64,000 nt of DNA from an uncultured Eubacteriales bacterium (GCA_934433485.1 CAKRZR010000004.1:124001-188000); one strand, 5' to 3'. Shown: positions 32,139 to 42,457, counted from the stretch's first letter. Made by a program: numbers and translations. Notes: generated by a model from the sequence alone, not told the origin.

Positions 32139-34400
32139 TCAACCGTTTGCGGGAGCAGGCTCCGCCGCTTTTTCGGTTTCGTCCGACGGCACGCGGTTTT
32201 TGGATGGCATTTTTGACATCTGCCGCTGTGCCATGACCAGTCCGTAGTAGATCCCCTTCTTGCGCATCAGCTCCTCGTGGGTGCCCATTTCCGCAAGCTC
32301 GCCCTTGTCGAGTACCAAGATTCGCGTTGCGTTGCGCAGGGTGGAGAGGCGGTGCGCGATTGCAAGCGTTGTCCGATCCGCGATGAGCTGCTGTAGCGCG
32401 TCCTGAATCTGCTTTTCCGTCTCCGTATCGAGAGAAGCGGTCGCTTCATCGAGGATCAGAATCCGCGGATTGTGGAGCAGTGCCCGCGCGATCGCCACCC
32501 GCTGCCGCTCACCGCCGGATAGCGTGTGACCGCGCTCGCCGACTTTCGTATTGTACGCATTCGGCAGCTTCATGATAAACTGGTGCGCACCTGCCAACTT
32601 GGCGGCAGTGATCACCTCATCCGGTGTCGCCGACGGCTTGGCATAGGCGATGTTGTCGTAGATGGTGCCGGAGAAGAGGAACGTTTCCTGCAAAACGACG
32701 CCGATCTGCGAACGGAGCGAATCCTGCGAAATATCGCGGATGTCGATTCCGTCGATCTTCAGCGATCCCTCGTTAACGTCGTACATCCGCATGACAAGAT
32801 TGATGAGTGTGGATTTACCAACCCCGGATTTGCCGACAATGCCGATCATTTCACCGGGCTTGATCTCCACGTTGATGTCGCGCAGCACATTGGTCGTATT
32901 GTTGTAACCGAAGGACACGTGATCGAACGTGATGTAGCCTTCGATCTTGTGGTCCACGGCGTCCGATTTGTCCTTGATCTCCGGATCCTCGTCAATGACG
33001 TCGAAGATCTTGACGACCGAGGTCAAAAACCGCACGAACCGGCGCGGGAAAGTGGACATCCATCGCAGCGGACCGTAGATGATCCCGACATACGCGGAGA
33101 ACTGGCTCATCTCACCGATGGTCATCGTGCCGCCTAAGATCCGATTGCCGACGTAGTAGAGCAGAAAGAACTCGCCGATCCCCATGAAAAAGCTCATGAT
33201 CGGACTGAATACGCCGTAGAAGCGTTCGTTGCGGATGGAGGTGTCGCGCTGCTCGGCGATCACCTTGTCAAACCGCTCCGTCTCGCGATGCTCCATACCG
33301 AACGCCTTGACGACGCGGATGCCGGAGAAAATATCGTGTAAGATCGTGCTGGAGCGGGATTCCAGTGTCCATTGCCTGTGGTACATCATGCCCATGAAGA
33401 TCCAGAACAGGCGGTTTGTGTACATGACGATCGGCGCCGGAAGAAGGATCATCAGCGCGAGACGCCAGTCGTAGGCGAAAAGGATCGCTGAAACGGCGAT
33501 GAGCGTGACCGCCTGCTCAATGATGTCGCCGAGATCGCCCGTTAAGAACTGCGTGAGCTGTCTGGTATCACCGGAAACCCGGTTCATCAGCTCGCCCGCC
33601 GTCCGTTTGGAGATGCGGGAGATGGAGAGCATCTGAATCTTGTTGAAGATCATCTCGCGCATTCGTACCACCAGCTTGTTCGAGGCTTTGATGAGCAGCA
33701 CGCTGCGGATGATGGAGAGCAGATTCGCGAAGATATGTACCGCCAAAATCGATACGAGTACGAGTACAAACTGCGTCACAACGGGCTTTGTATCCGCCTG
33801 GATGTAGTCGTCCACCAGCACGCGATTTAAGTACGGCGGCAGAAGATTGAACGAGGCGATCACGAAATAGAACGCAATCGACGCGTAGATGTAGAAACGA
33901 TAGGGATGCGCGACCTGCCACAGCCGCTTCAGGTAGCTTTTTTTATCTACGCAGTAGTCGCAGATGCCGGATCCCGCACGATACGGACGGCCGCACTTCG
34001 GACAAACGCGGTTCAATTCCCGCTCGTATTCGTAATGGATCGGTTTCCCCTCCAGATAGCGGTTCATTTCCTTGATGACCGCCGCGAAGGTGTCTAAATA
34101 CTGCATGGCTCCACGGCACAGAATACGCTCCGCGCCGTCCTTGGTCTTGTACTCCGTGAACACACAGCCGATGCCCTGGCGGAACGAGAAGCTGTCTATC
34201 GTGCTGTGCGGAAGCTCTAAAAGCCGCACGTTGTCCCGATAGAGCAAGAGCCTGTCCCGGCAGAACGCGACGATTCCATCGCAGCGTACCTTTGTGTCAT
34301 CGGGCAGGAGGTCGTATCCGTAGGCAATGAGGATGTCCTCCTCTGCAAGCGATGTGTCCAGTGTACAGAGCCGTTTGGTCAGAGCTTGTCTATTTTCCAT
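32139..34400 (-). CDS. ABC exporter with N-terminal zinc-ribbon domain (second subunit)
   Basis: A 753-residue fused membrane/ATPase half-transporter. Residues 1-130 are a soluble domain, followed by a zinc ribbon CPKCGRPYRAGSGICDYC (about 132-149). Six membrane segments span about 165-440. The ATPase has Walker A GKSGVGKST, signature LSGGERQ, Walker B ILILDEATA and H-loop AHRLS. It is the third gene of an operon with another such half-transporter and a DUF1854 protein, so it probably forms a heterodimer. The exported compound is unknown. Confidence 0.9.
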   Translation of the reverse strand: MENRQALTKRLCTLDTSLAEEDILIAYGYDLLPDDTKVRCDGIVAFCRDRLLLYRDNVRLLELPHSTIDSFSFRQGIGCVFTEYKTKDGAERILCRGAMQYLDTFAAVIKEMNRYLEGKPIHYEYERELNRVCPKCGRPYRAGSGICDYCVDKKSYLKRLWQVAHPYRFYIYASIAFYFVIASFNLLPPYLNRVLVDDYIQADTKPVVTQFVLVLVSILAVHIFANLLSIIRSVLLIKASNKLVVRMREMIFNKIQMLSISRISKRTAGELMNRVSGDTRQLTQFLTGDLGDIIEQAVTLIAVSAILFAYDWRLALMILLPAPIVMYTNRLFWIFMGMMYHRQWTLESRSSTILHDIFSGIRVVKAFGMEHRETERFDKVIAEQRDTSIRNERFYGVFSPIMSFFMGIGEFFLLYYVGNRILGGTMTIGEMSQFSAYVGIIYGPLRWMSTFPRRFVRFLTSVVKIFDVIDEDPEIKDKSDAVDHKIEGYITFDHVSFGYNNTTNVLRDINVEIKPGEMIGIVGKSGVGKSTLINLVMRMYDVNEGSLKIDGIDIRDISQDSLRSQIGVVLQETFLFSGTIYDNIAYAKPSATPDEVITAAKLAGAHQFIMKLPNAYNTKVGERGHTLSGGERQRVAIARALLHNPRILILDEATASLDTETEKQIQDALQQLIADRTTLAIAHRLSTLRNATRILVLDKGELAEMGTHEELMRKKGIYYGLVMAQRQMSKMPSKNRVPSDETEKAAEPAPANG

Positions 34401-34430
34401 AGCACACTCCTTTTCTGTGTACGGTTGTGA

Positions 34431-34994
34431 TTATAGGAACAGTTCGATTTTTCGGAAACTCTTGCGGTCCAGCTTTTCAAGATCCGGGATCTCGTACCGG
34501 TTGCCGTCCACGTCGGTGATGAAGATCCGGTTGCCGCCGTCGACCTTCATCATGCTGTGGAACGTATCGTGCAGGGTGAAATTCATCTCCCCCTCGTCCG
34601 TCATGACCTTCCAATAGGAGAAGCCGAATTTGTCCTTCATCGAGAGGATGGAGCGAATAACCGGCGTATAGTATTTCCGGTTCAGCTCCGCGCGCAGCAT
34701 TTCCGCGTCCTCCGGCTTCAGCTCCTGCATATCCGCGATCAACCCGATTTCGTTGGAGTCCCGGTCGAGCACGGAAATGTACGCGTACGGATTGTCAAAC
34801 GGGAAAACCCGGTGCAGGAAAATCCGATCGTATTCCTTGGTCTCTGTCACACCGTCCGCGTTCGGCGCGGTCAGCTTGAGGGAGATAAAATCGTTCTTTT
34901 TTGTAAATTCGGCGTTGTCCGCGCGGATATACGTGATCGCGACAATATCCGACAAAGCCTTGCCTTTTTGTGTGGTGGTATTCTTTTCTTCCAT
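34431..34994 (-). CDS. DUF1854 family protein
   Basis: A 187-residue soluble protein with the typical order of DUF1854: FLHRVFPFDNPYAYISVLDRDSNEIGLI, RKYYTPVIRSI and the closing RYEIPDLEKLDRKSFRKIELFL. It sits between the two ABC half-transporter genes, with a clear AGGATC/GGAGG-type ribosome site. Related DUF1854-ABC pairs in Proteobacteria are linked to cyanophycin metabolism, but no such genes are seen here. It may be an accessory or regulatory part of the transporter. Confidence 0.88.
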   Translation of the reverse strand: MEEKNTTTQKGKALSDIVAITYIRADNAEFTKKNDFISLKLTAPNADGVTETKEYDRIFLHRVFPFDNPYAYISVLDRDSNEIGLIADMQELKPEDAEMLRAELNRKYYTPVIRSILSMKDKFGFSYWKVMTDEGEMNFTLHDTFHSMMKVDGGNRIFITDVDGNRYEIPDLEKLDRKSFRKIELFL

Positions 34995-35017
34995 ATTATT
35001 GGCGATCCTCCGTGGCG

Positions 35018-37336
35018 TCAGCCTTCAATACCGATATTCTTCATGGCGTCCATTTGCAGCTTGTACAGCTTATAATAGATGCCTTTCTTGTTGATCAGCT
35101 CAAGATGCGTGCCGGCTTCCGGAACCTTGCCGTTTTCAATGACGATCAGCTTGTCCGCGTCACGCAGGGTAGAGAGCCGGTGCGCGATGGTGATGGTCGT
35201 ACGACCCTTTGACAGCTTTTCAATGGCGGTCTGGATCTTGCGCTCGGTTTCCGTGTCCATTGCTGCGGTCGCTTCATCCAAAATGAGGATTTTCGGATTG
35301 CGGAGAATGGAGCGCGCGATAGAGATCCGCTGCCTCTCACCGCCGGATAGATCCTTGTAGCCGAAGCCGATCATGGTCTGATAGCCGTCCGGCAGCTTGA
35401 CGATGAAATCGTGCGCACCGGCAATTTTCGCGGCGTCGATGATCTCGTCATAGGTTGCATCCGGTCTGGCATAGCGGATATTTTCAAGAATTGTGCCCAT
35501 AAAGAGGTACGTTTCCTGGGAAACAATGGCAATGTTCTGCCGCAGATCCGCAAAAGATATATCCTTCACGTTGATCCCATCGATGAGGATCTCTCCGGCG
35601 GTCACGTCGTACAGACGGATGAGCAGGTTCGCGAGGGTCGATTTTCCGGCGCCTGTGTGTCCGACGATACCGAGCGCATGCCCCGCTTCAATATCGAACG
35701 AAACGTCGTCGATGATCTTGCGGTTTTTGTCGTAAGAGAAATCGACGTGCCGGAACTCCACATTGCCTTCCAGATGGTCGATATGCACCGGGTGCTCGGA
35801 TTCCACGACGTCCGGCTGCGCGTCCATGACCTCAATGAGTCGGCTCATGGCGTTCAGACTGTCCGTGAACCAGTACACCATGTCTACAAAGCTGTACATC
35901 GGGCTGTAGATCATGTTCATGTAGGAGATGAAGAGCAACAGCATACCATAGGTCATCTTACCCTCGATCACCATCCAGCCACCTGCCCCCAGTACGATCA
36001 GATTGCTGACCGTGAATAAGAGATTGACACCCGGAAACGCGACTGTACCGAAGATAGACGTGTTCTGCTCCGCCTCCGCGACGGCCTCACTGCTCCTACC
36101 GAACCGCTTGATTTCGTCCTTTTCCTTGGAGAACGCTTTGACCACGCGCATGCCGCTCAAAACATCGCTCAAAATCGAGTTCATCCCGCGGGATTTTGTC
36201 CACCGTTTCGCGTGCAGCTTGCCCATCTGTTCAAAGAGCAGACGGATGGAGACGAACAGGAACGGAAAGGTCACCAGCGCCAACAGTGTGAGGAGCCAGT
36301 TGCGTATAAACATGATCACAAGCACCGCGACGATCTGCACGATATTCACGAGAAAATACGGCACGCCGTCGCAGAAGAACCAATAGATGGTGTCCGCGTC
36401 GTTCGTGACCTGCGCCATGAGACCGCCGGTCTGTCGGCTCGTGTAAAAGCTGATGGACAGCCGTTCGATGGCGGTGAAGATCGTTTTCTTCAAATCATAC
36501 GACAGGCGCGCGGCGATGGTGGAGGTGACGATGGTGTGGAATATTGATATGAGAATCGACACAATCCGCATACCTACGATGAGCGAGAGCACAAGGATCA
36601 GCTCGCCGTAGTATTTGCCCGTTTTCGAAAGCACCTCATCGTAATAAAAGCTGGAGCTGATGTATGGGGAGATAACGCCAAGCACACTGGACAATACCAG
36701 CGCGAGCACCACCATCGATACGTGGAATTTGTATTTCAGAAGAAATACCCCGGTGCGGCGGATGATTTTGTTCTTGTCCATGCATTTCGGACAGATTTTT
36801 CTTTCCGCGTCGACGTATCGTGTGCCGCATTTCGGGCAGAAGATTTCGTCGCGGTGGTTGCCCTCCTTGTCCGGCTCGATCTCGCCCTTTTCCGCGAGCT
36901 GCTTTAAAAACTTACACGCGGACTGTACCGAGGGCTTGTAGGTGTTGGAGCTGTTGGCAAGGAGGAGGTAACCGCCCGCCTTCAGCTTTCCGGTCATACG
37001 CACAGAGGCAATCTGTTCCTCCGTGAAAAATTCTTCAAAATCGGAAAGGGAATGCGTTGTGTAGGAAATCTCGTCAAAGGACTTCTCCGGTTTGTAGGCA
37101 GCCTTGCCGATGCCGCCTTTCTTATGCCGCAGGGTAACGGTGCCGGAGAGAACATGTATGGTGGTGTCGGTCGCTATCAGATAGCTGTCGCAGCGAACCA
37201 TATCGGGAGAACGGTCGGTCATGATGCAGAGTTTGACCTCGGTAAGTGGAATACCGTGTTTTTCCAATGCACCATGCAGAATCTCCGGTACCACCGCCGG
37301 CTTCGACGGGTCAAAGTACCATATTTTTTGCGCCAT
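35018..37336 (-). CDS. ABC exporter with N-terminal zinc-ribbon domain (first subunit)
   Basis: A 772-residue half-transporter. The soluble N-terminal domain (about 1-150) is followed by a zinc ribbon CPKCGTRYVDAERKICPKC (about 160-178). Six membrane segments follow, then an ATPase with GHTGAGKST, LSGGERQR and ILILDEATAAMD. It is the first gene of the operon (AAAGGAG, ATG 37336). Its N-terminal domain parallels that of the downstream subunit at low similarity, which suggests a heterodimer arisen by duplication. The substrate is unknown. Confidence 0.9.
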   Translation of the reverse strand: MAQKIWYFDPSKPAVVPEILHGALEKHGIPLTEVKLCIMTDRSPDMVRCDSYLIATDTTIHVLSGTVTLRHKKGGIGKAAYKPEKSFDEISYTTHSLSDFEEFFTEEQIASVRMTGKLKAGGYLLLANSSNTYKPSVQSACKFLKQLAEKGEIEPDKEGNHRDEIFCPKCGTRYVDAERKICPKCMDKNKIIRRTGVFLLKYKFHVSMVVLALVLSSVLGVISPYISSSFYYDEVLSKTGKYYGELILVLSLIVGMRIVSILISIFHTIVTSTIAARLSYDLKKTIFTAIERLSISFYTSRQTGGLMAQVTNDADTIYWFFCDGVPYFLVNIVQIVAVLVIMFIRNWLLTLLALVTFPFLFVSIRLLFEQMGKLHAKRWTKSRGMNSILSDVLSGMRVVKAFSKEKDEIKRFGRSSEAVAEAEQNTSIFGTVAFPGVNLLFTVSNLIVLGAGGWMVIEGKMTYGMLLLFISYMNMIYSPMYSFVDMVYWFTDSLNAMSRLIEVMDAQPDVVESEHPVHIDHLEGNVEFRHVDFSYDKNRKIIDDVSFDIEAGHALGIVGHTGAGKSTLANLLIRLYDVTAGEILIDGINVKDISFADLRQNIAIVSQETYLFMGTILENIRYARPDATYDEIIDAAKIAGAHDFIVKLPDGYQTMIGFGYKDLSGGERQRISIARSILRNPKILILDEATAAMDTETERKIQTAIEKLSKGRTTITIAHRLSTLRDADKLIVIENGKVPEAGTHLELINKKGIYYKLYKLQMDAMKNIGIEG

Positions 37337-37486
37337 ATGTGCGTCTCCTTTCGGATAGAATGCGTCATCTTTCAGCAGAACCGGTGCCAAAGTCGGTGTC
37401 ACAGGACGACATACCGGCGCGCGAAATCATAGACGGCAAAGGCGCGTATCGAATGAGAGTACATCCGTTTGAGACGCGCCGTCATC
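37337..37486 (-). promoter_or_regulatory. Long structured leader of the ABC-DUF1854-ABC operon
   Basis: The leader is about 145 bases. Near its 5' end GACGGCGCGT pairs with ACGCGCC...GCCGTC around a loop of about 28 bases, enough for a stable stem. I recognise no riboswitch class. Confidence 0.35.
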
Positions 37487-37515
37487 ATTATATCCGAATT
37501 TTGAAAACTTGTCAA
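37487..37515 (-). promoter_or_regulatory. Promoter of the ABC-DUF1854-ABC operon
   Basis: On the minus strand TTGACA (37510-37515), a 17-base spacer and TATAAT (37487-37492). It is a consensus sigma-A promoter. Confidence 0.9.
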
Positions 37516-37692
37516 TAGAAATTGAAAAAAAGCAACGGATTTTTTCATGAAATTGGCGTATTTCTGGAAAAAATCCCGTTTCACTGTCGTATGTGAACAG
37601 AAACCGGCAGTGCATGGAGGCAGCATACAGACATTCCTGCACGGAATGAGGCAAAAATAATATGGGGAGCAAAAAAAACAATGGAAAAAACC

Positions 37693-37721
37693 TTGCAATT
37701 TCCGGTGCGGTATCGTATAAT
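37693..37721 (+). promoter_or_regulatory. Promoter of the GH106-like gene
   Basis: TTGCAA (37693-37698), a 17-base spacer and TATAAT (37716-37721). Confidence 0.85.
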
Positions 37722-37792
37722 AAAGACAAAAAACCTTTCGCCGCATAGAATTCCGAGTCGAGCAGCAAAAATAAAGAAAGGATAGAGAAAAA

Positions 37793-40222
37793 ATGATCGA
37801 CCAAACCCGCGCCGCAGATATGACGGAGCTGAAAAAACGATTTCAGACAGAGGACCGCACATGCAGTCCCTATATATATATCCCGATCACCACGGACAAA
37901 GAGCTCGACCAGAGGGACAGACTGTCACGACTGTTGCTTGAGTACAAGCGTTCCGGCTATGGCGGAGTGATCCCGTACGCATACGGCAAAAGCCCGATCA
38001 CGGCGCTTACACCGGCGTATTATGAGGTGTACGATACGATCTGTGCGCTTGCCGCCGATATGGACTGGCAGGTCGGATACCTCGACGATTCGTATATCAT
38101 GCGCGCCTATTTGGACAAGCAGGACGACGACGGCGCCGCGGACCGACTGAAGCAGCTTGTGAAATACGATGTGTCCTGCACCACCGGAGAAACCGTCAAA
38201 CGCAAAATCTCCGGTCATGGAACGGTAATGTCTGTGGTTGCCGTGGACGATGATACGCAAGAGATTATAGATCTGCGTCCTTTTATTACGGATGGCATGA
38301 TCGAATGGAAGGTGCCGGACGGAAACTGGAATATAGAGCAGTACATCTGTGAGACGGACGACGCCTCTCCCATGATCAATATGATGGATTACGATGTGTC
38401 CTACCGTTACCTTAAGGGGACATTTTGCCAGTACATCGATCATCTGTACAGCGGCGGAGAAGAAAAAAAGTATCTGAATCTGTTTGTCTACCGAAACGTC
38501 GTTTACGGCGGACAGAACCGGCGTATGTGGGACGACGCGTTCAACCGGGTTTTTGAGGAACAGTACGGCATGGATCCAGCGGTGCTGTACCCGCTTATGT
38601 TCCGTGATTTCGGTTTGGGCGCGCGCCGCTTTACCGGTATGATGATGACCTGCCGCGCGTCGCTTCTGACGGAGGGATACCTGAAAGCGGCGGCGGACAT
38701 CTGCCAATCCCGCGAGATTTTCTGCACCGGTTTTCCGGCGGAATCCAAGGCGACGTTCTGCTCCTGGATGTTCGGCGATGGGCAGCTTCTCCACAAACAC
38801 GCCTCCGCTCCCGGTGTGTCGGTACCGTTCGCGTATCTCTACGGCATCAATGGGATCAAGGTAGCCTCCGGCGCCGCGGATGGTTTCGGTAAGCAGGTCG
38901 TCAGCGCGGATATGTTTAAGTATTATCAGCAGCTGAGCAAGGACATCCTGTACCGCGAAACGCTCAATACTCTGGTACGCGGTGTGAATATGCTTTTTGT
39001 CCACCTCGGCGAGGACCGTACGGATGAAAATTCCAAGTTCGGTGAAAAGGACACGGCACTGCTCGGACAGCTTTTCACGAAAAACACCGATCTGACGGAA
39101 TACGCGGATTTCACGACCCGTGCGCAAAATCTGCTGCGCGGCGGCGACCATATCTGTGATGCGGCGATCCTCTATCCGATCCACTCGCTCCATTCGTCCG
39201 TGTTCCTGTATCAGAGTGAGAACCGCACCGGATTTGAGTACCCGACGACGCCGGCAAGTGCGGACTACATGGAGCTGATGAACAATCTGCTCGGTTATGT
39301 CGGCGTTGACGCGGCGTTTCTCCATCCGGACGTGCTGCGCGACCGTGCGTTTTCCGACGAGGGCACCTTATATATTAAAGATGCAAAAAATGAGGTCGCG
39401 CAGAAATACAAGGTGCTGTTTCTGCCGTCCATGTCGCTCGTCAGCCTGAAAACGCTGCGGGTCATCAAAAAGTACTACGAAGCCGGCGGTAAGATCATTG
39501 CTACGGATTCGCTGCCGGTACGCGCCACGGAGGGAACGCTTGTCGATACCGATATCAACACCGCGCTCAAACGGGACACGCCGGAGGATCGCGAGGTCGC
39601 GGAAACGATCCGGTACATCTTCGGCGACGAGAGCTTAGACGAAAAATGCTACAGGCGGTATTACAAAAACGAGAACGAAAACGGCGGGATCGCCTACTAT
39701 TTCCCCTCGAATAAAACCACCGTGGACGGCACTGATTCCGTTTCGGCGAACATCCTCTACCAGGCACTGGAAAAGCTGTCTGTGGCACCGGACGTGTACA
39801 TCGACCGTATGCCGCGCGTGGAGTTTTCCGGGGTAGTAAACTATCACCTACCCGCGTTTCTCAAGGTCGGCATAGACAGCAGACTGGCACGCGGTTGCTC
39901 AATGAATTGTCTCCATAAGCGATATGCCGGATGCGATCTGTATTTCTTCACAAACACTACCGGCGATACATACGAACACAGCGTGCTGCTGCGCGGACGC
40001 CATCAGCCGGAGGAATGGAATCCATTTACCGGAAAAATCCGAAAGCTGCCGTGGGAGCTTGTAAAATTCCGCGGTGAGGTGTACACCAGGATCGTGCCGC
40101 ACATCGAACCGTCTGCCTGCGTATTCATTGTGAGTCCGATCACACGCACGCAAAAGGAGATCCTGCGGGACATGGCGGATGAAAAGCCGATCCCGGAGTT
40201 CTTCCCCAAGCCGATATATTGA
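37793..40222 (+). CDS. GH106-like glycoside hydrolase (alpha-L-rhamnosidase-type)
   Basis: An 809-residue cytoplasmic protein with RBS AAAGGATAGA. The N-terminal region (GYGGVIPYAYGKSPI, WQVGYLDDSY) and the central block QQLSKDILYRETLNTLVRGVNMLF resemble the GH106 rhamnosidase group. The C-terminal beta domain has CDLYFFTNTTGDTYEHSVLLRG and EEWNPFTGKI, also seen in those enzymes. I cannot place the catalytic residues with confidence, and other families share this architecture. The next gene (MoxR) begins 24 bases downstream, so transcription may continue. Confidence 0.6.
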   Translation: MIDQTRAADMTELKKRFQTEDRTCSPYIYIPITTDKELDQRDRLSRLLLEYKRSGYGGVIPYAYGKSPITALTPAYYEVYDTICALAADMDWQVGYLDDSYIMRAYLDKQDDDGAADRLKQLVKYDVSCTTGETVKRKISGHGTVMSVVAVDDDTQEIIDLRPFITDGMIEWKVPDGNWNIEQYICETDDASPMINMMDYDVSYRYLKGTFCQYIDHLYSGGEEKKYLNLFVYRNVVYGGQNRRMWDDAFNRVFEEQYGMDPAVLYPLMFRDFGLGARRFTGMMMTCRASLLTEGYLKAAADICQSREIFCTGFPAESKATFCSWMFGDGQLLHKHASAPGVSVPFAYLYGINGIKVASGAADGFGKQVVSADMFKYYQQLSKDILYRETLNTLVRGVNMLFVHLGEDRTDENSKFGEKDTALLGQLFTKNTDLTEYADFTTRAQNLLRGGDHICDAAILYPIHSLHSSVFLYQSENRTGFEYPTTPASADYMELMNNLLGYVGVDAAFLHPDVLRDRAFSDEGTLYIKDAKNEVAQKYKVLFLPSMSLVSLKTLRVIKKYYEAGGKIIATDSLPVRATEGTLVDTDINTALKRDTPEDREVAETIRYIFGDESLDEKCYRRYYKNENENGGIAYYFPSNKTTVDGTDSVSANILYQALEKLSVAPDVYIDRMPRVEFSGVVNYHLPAFLKVGIDSRLARGCSMNCLHKRYAGCDLYFFTNTTGDTYEHSVLLRGRHQPEEWNPFTGKIRKLPWELVKFRGEVYTRIVPHIEPSACVFIVSPITRTQKEILRDMADEKPIPEFFPKPIY

Positions 40223-40246
40223 TGGAGCATACACAAGGAGACTGCC

Positions 40247-41194
40247 ATGTATTTTGAAAAAATTCAGCCGACAGCGGACGCGATTGTCGCGAATGTCAGC
40301 CGCGCCATATTCGGCAAACCAAGCGAGATCCGGCTCATCACGGCGGCAATGCTCTGCGGCGGTCACGTGCTGCTCGACGACATTCCGGGTACCGGCAAGA
40401 CCACATTGGCAAAGGCACTGGCAAAAACCATCGCCGCGGACACCAAGCGGATCCAGTTCACACCCGATCTGCTGCCGAGCGATGTGACCGGTATCAACTT
40501 TTATAACCAGAAAAGCGGGGAATTTGTTTTCCGGCGCGGTCCGGTGTTCACGAATATCCTGCTTGCAGATGAAATCAACCGGACCACACCGCGGACACAG
40601 TCGTCGCTTCTGGAATGCATGGCAGAGGGACAGACCACCATCGACGGCGTGACCTACCCGCTGGATGCTCCGTTTTTCGTCATTGCCACGCAGAATCCCA
40701 TTGAATCGCAGGGTACATTCCCGCTGCCGGAAGCACAGCTTGACCGCTTTTTCATGAAGCTGTCCCTCGGCTATCCCGACCCGGCAAATGAAAAAGCCAT
40801 TCTCGACCGCTGGGGATGCGACGATCCGCTCGCGACCTTGACCGCCGTCACTACCAAGGACGCGATCCTTACCGCAGCACAGGCGGTCGGGCAGATCACG
40901 GTCAGCGACAGCATCAAAAGCTATATTTTGGCACTCACTGCCGCTACACGGGAAAACGAACGTATTCGGCTGGGAGTCAGTCCGCGCGGATCTTTGGCTC
41001 TCATGCGCGCGTCCCAGGCATATGCCGGCATGAACGGACGGGATTTTGTGCTGCCGGACGATGTGAAACAGGTAGCCGTCGCCGTATTGTCCCACCGGAT
41101 CCTGTCGCGCTCACTCAACACCATCCGTGTGACAGATACAAATGAGCAGCTCATTGAGCAGATCATCGCACAGGTACGCGCCCCGATTGAATAA
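40247..41194 (+). CDS. MoxR family AAA+ ATPase
   Basis: A 315-residue chaperone-like ATPase. Walker A is IPGTGKTTLAKAL (about residue 47), Walker B ILLADEINR, sensor region ATQNPIESQGTFPLPEAQLDRF. The AAA lid follows. RBS AAGGAG. MoxR proteins usually help mature or assemble enzymes and VWA-type complexes, and this one is paired with DUF58 and DUF4129 genes in the standard order. Confidence 0.95.
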   Translation: MYFEKIQPTADAIVANVSRAIFGKPSEIRLITAAMLCGGHVLLDDIPGTGKTTLAKALAKTIAADTKRIQFTPDLLPSDVTGINFYNQKSGEFVFRRGPVFTNILLADEINRTTPRTQSSLLECMAEGQTTIDGVTYPLDAPFFVIATQNPIESQGTFPLPEAQLDRFFMKLSLGYPDPANEKAILDRWGCDDPLATLTAVTTKDAILTAAQAVGQITVSDSIKSYILALTAATRENERIRLGVSPRGSLALMRASQAYAGMNGRDFVLPDDVKQVAVAVLSHRILSRSLNTIRVTDTNEQLIEQIIAQVRAPIE

Positions 41195-41221
41195 TCAGGA
41201 CAGAGGGAAAGGAGGTGCGGC

Positions 41222-42445
41222 ATGCTGTTTTTCGCTATCCTTGCCGCAGTGGTGTTCGTCTATCTCCTGCAATACCATATCTATAAAAAATACGCGTTCC
41301 GGGACCTGCACTACCGGATTACCATTCCGTCCCCGGAGGTGTTTGAAGGCGACGAGGTGTACCTGTACGAGGAGATCGAGAACCGGAAATGGCTTCCGAT
41401 GCCGTTTGTGAAGGTGGACACAGAGCTGCCGGAGGGGCTGGCATTCGTCATTACGGAAAAAGGCAGTGTGACCTATCCGCGTGTGCTGCGCAGTATGTTC
41501 GTGCTCCGTGGACAGGAGAAGATCCGCCGTCGATGGACGGTTCGCTGTATGACACGCGGCAGCTATACATTGGGCAGAGCCACCCTGCACGCCAGCGACA
41601 TCATCGGCTTTCACATACAGGCAAAGGTTATAGAGCCGAAAAGAGCGCACGGCGCCGATCTTGTCGTGCTTCCCAAGGCGATTTCGCTTGAGAGAGAGTT
41701 CACCTCTTCCCGGTACCAGAGCGGTGACCACGTCGTAAATCGCAGTCTCCTGACCGATCCGCTGTACCGTGCCGGGATCCGTGAATACACACCGGGCGAT
41801 CCGATGAACCGCATCCATTGGAAGAAAACCGCCTCCGCCGGAGCGTTGATGGTCAATGTAGAAGAATATACCGATCGGTTCGCGTTCCAGATCGTCCTCA
41901 ATATGCAGTCGAAGGATCACGAGAAAACGATTCCGGGACCGCCGTCCGCGCCTGTGTTTACCGAGCTGTGCATAACGGTCGCCGCGTCCATTCTTGACGC
42001 CGTGTCCCATGACCGTATTCCGGTGCGCGTCATCAGCAATACGGAGCCGTCCCACGTCATGTATGGAGAGGGCGCTGGTTTTACAATGAGCGACGAGCCC
42101 GCACTCGACCCGGTAGGTGCGAAAATTTTCGTGTCCCCGGCATATCGCGGACAGAACGACATGATCGCCGCACTGCGGATGCTCGCCTGCATGGACGCGT
42201 ACATTTCCGTGCCGGTGGAAAAAATGCTCGACCACATCGCGGCGCATCCCTACGCGTACGCTGACGGCGGGAATATTATCTTTATTTCCGCGTTTTTGAA
42301 TGACCGGATGATCCATCTCGCGCGTTTGCTGCGTGAGACGGGAATCCATATTTCGTTCTACATCACCGGCACCATCAACAACGCGCTCATCATTCCGGAC
42401 GACGTTGAGGTACACTTCAAGACATACATCGAAAAGAATGCCTGA
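41222..42445 (+). CDS. DUF58 domain protein
   Basis: A 407-residue protein with one N-terminal hydrophobic segment (LFFAILAAVVFVYLLQY) and a soluble region. The DUF58 core motif is YTPGDPMNRIHWKKTA near residue 195, preceded by REFTSSRYQSGDHVVNRSL. DUF58 proteins accompany MoxR ATPases and often have a VWA-like fold. RBS AAAGGAGG. It lies 27 bases after moxR and 12 before the DUF4129 gene. Confidence 0.93.
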   Translation: MLFFAILAAVVFVYLLQYHIYKKYAFRDLHYRITIPSPEVFEGDEVYLYEEIENRKWLPMPFVKVDTELPEGLAFVITEKGSVTYPRVLRSMFVLRGQEKIRRRWTVRCMTRGSYTLGRATLHASDIIGFHIQAKVIEPKRAHGADLVVLPKAISLEREFTSSRYQSGDHVVNRSLLTDPLYRAGIREYTPGDPMNRIHWKKTASAGALMVNVEEYTDRFAFQIVLNMQSKDHEKTIPGPPSAPVFTELCITVAASILDAVSHDRIPVRVISNTEPSHVMYGEGAGFTMSDEPALDPVGAKIFVSPAYRGQNDMIAALRMLACMDAYISVPVEKMLDHIAAHPYAYADGGNIIFISAFLNDRMIHLARLLRETGIHISFYITGTINNALIIPDDVEVHFKTYIEKNA

Positions 42446-42457
42446 GAGGAGGAGAAT

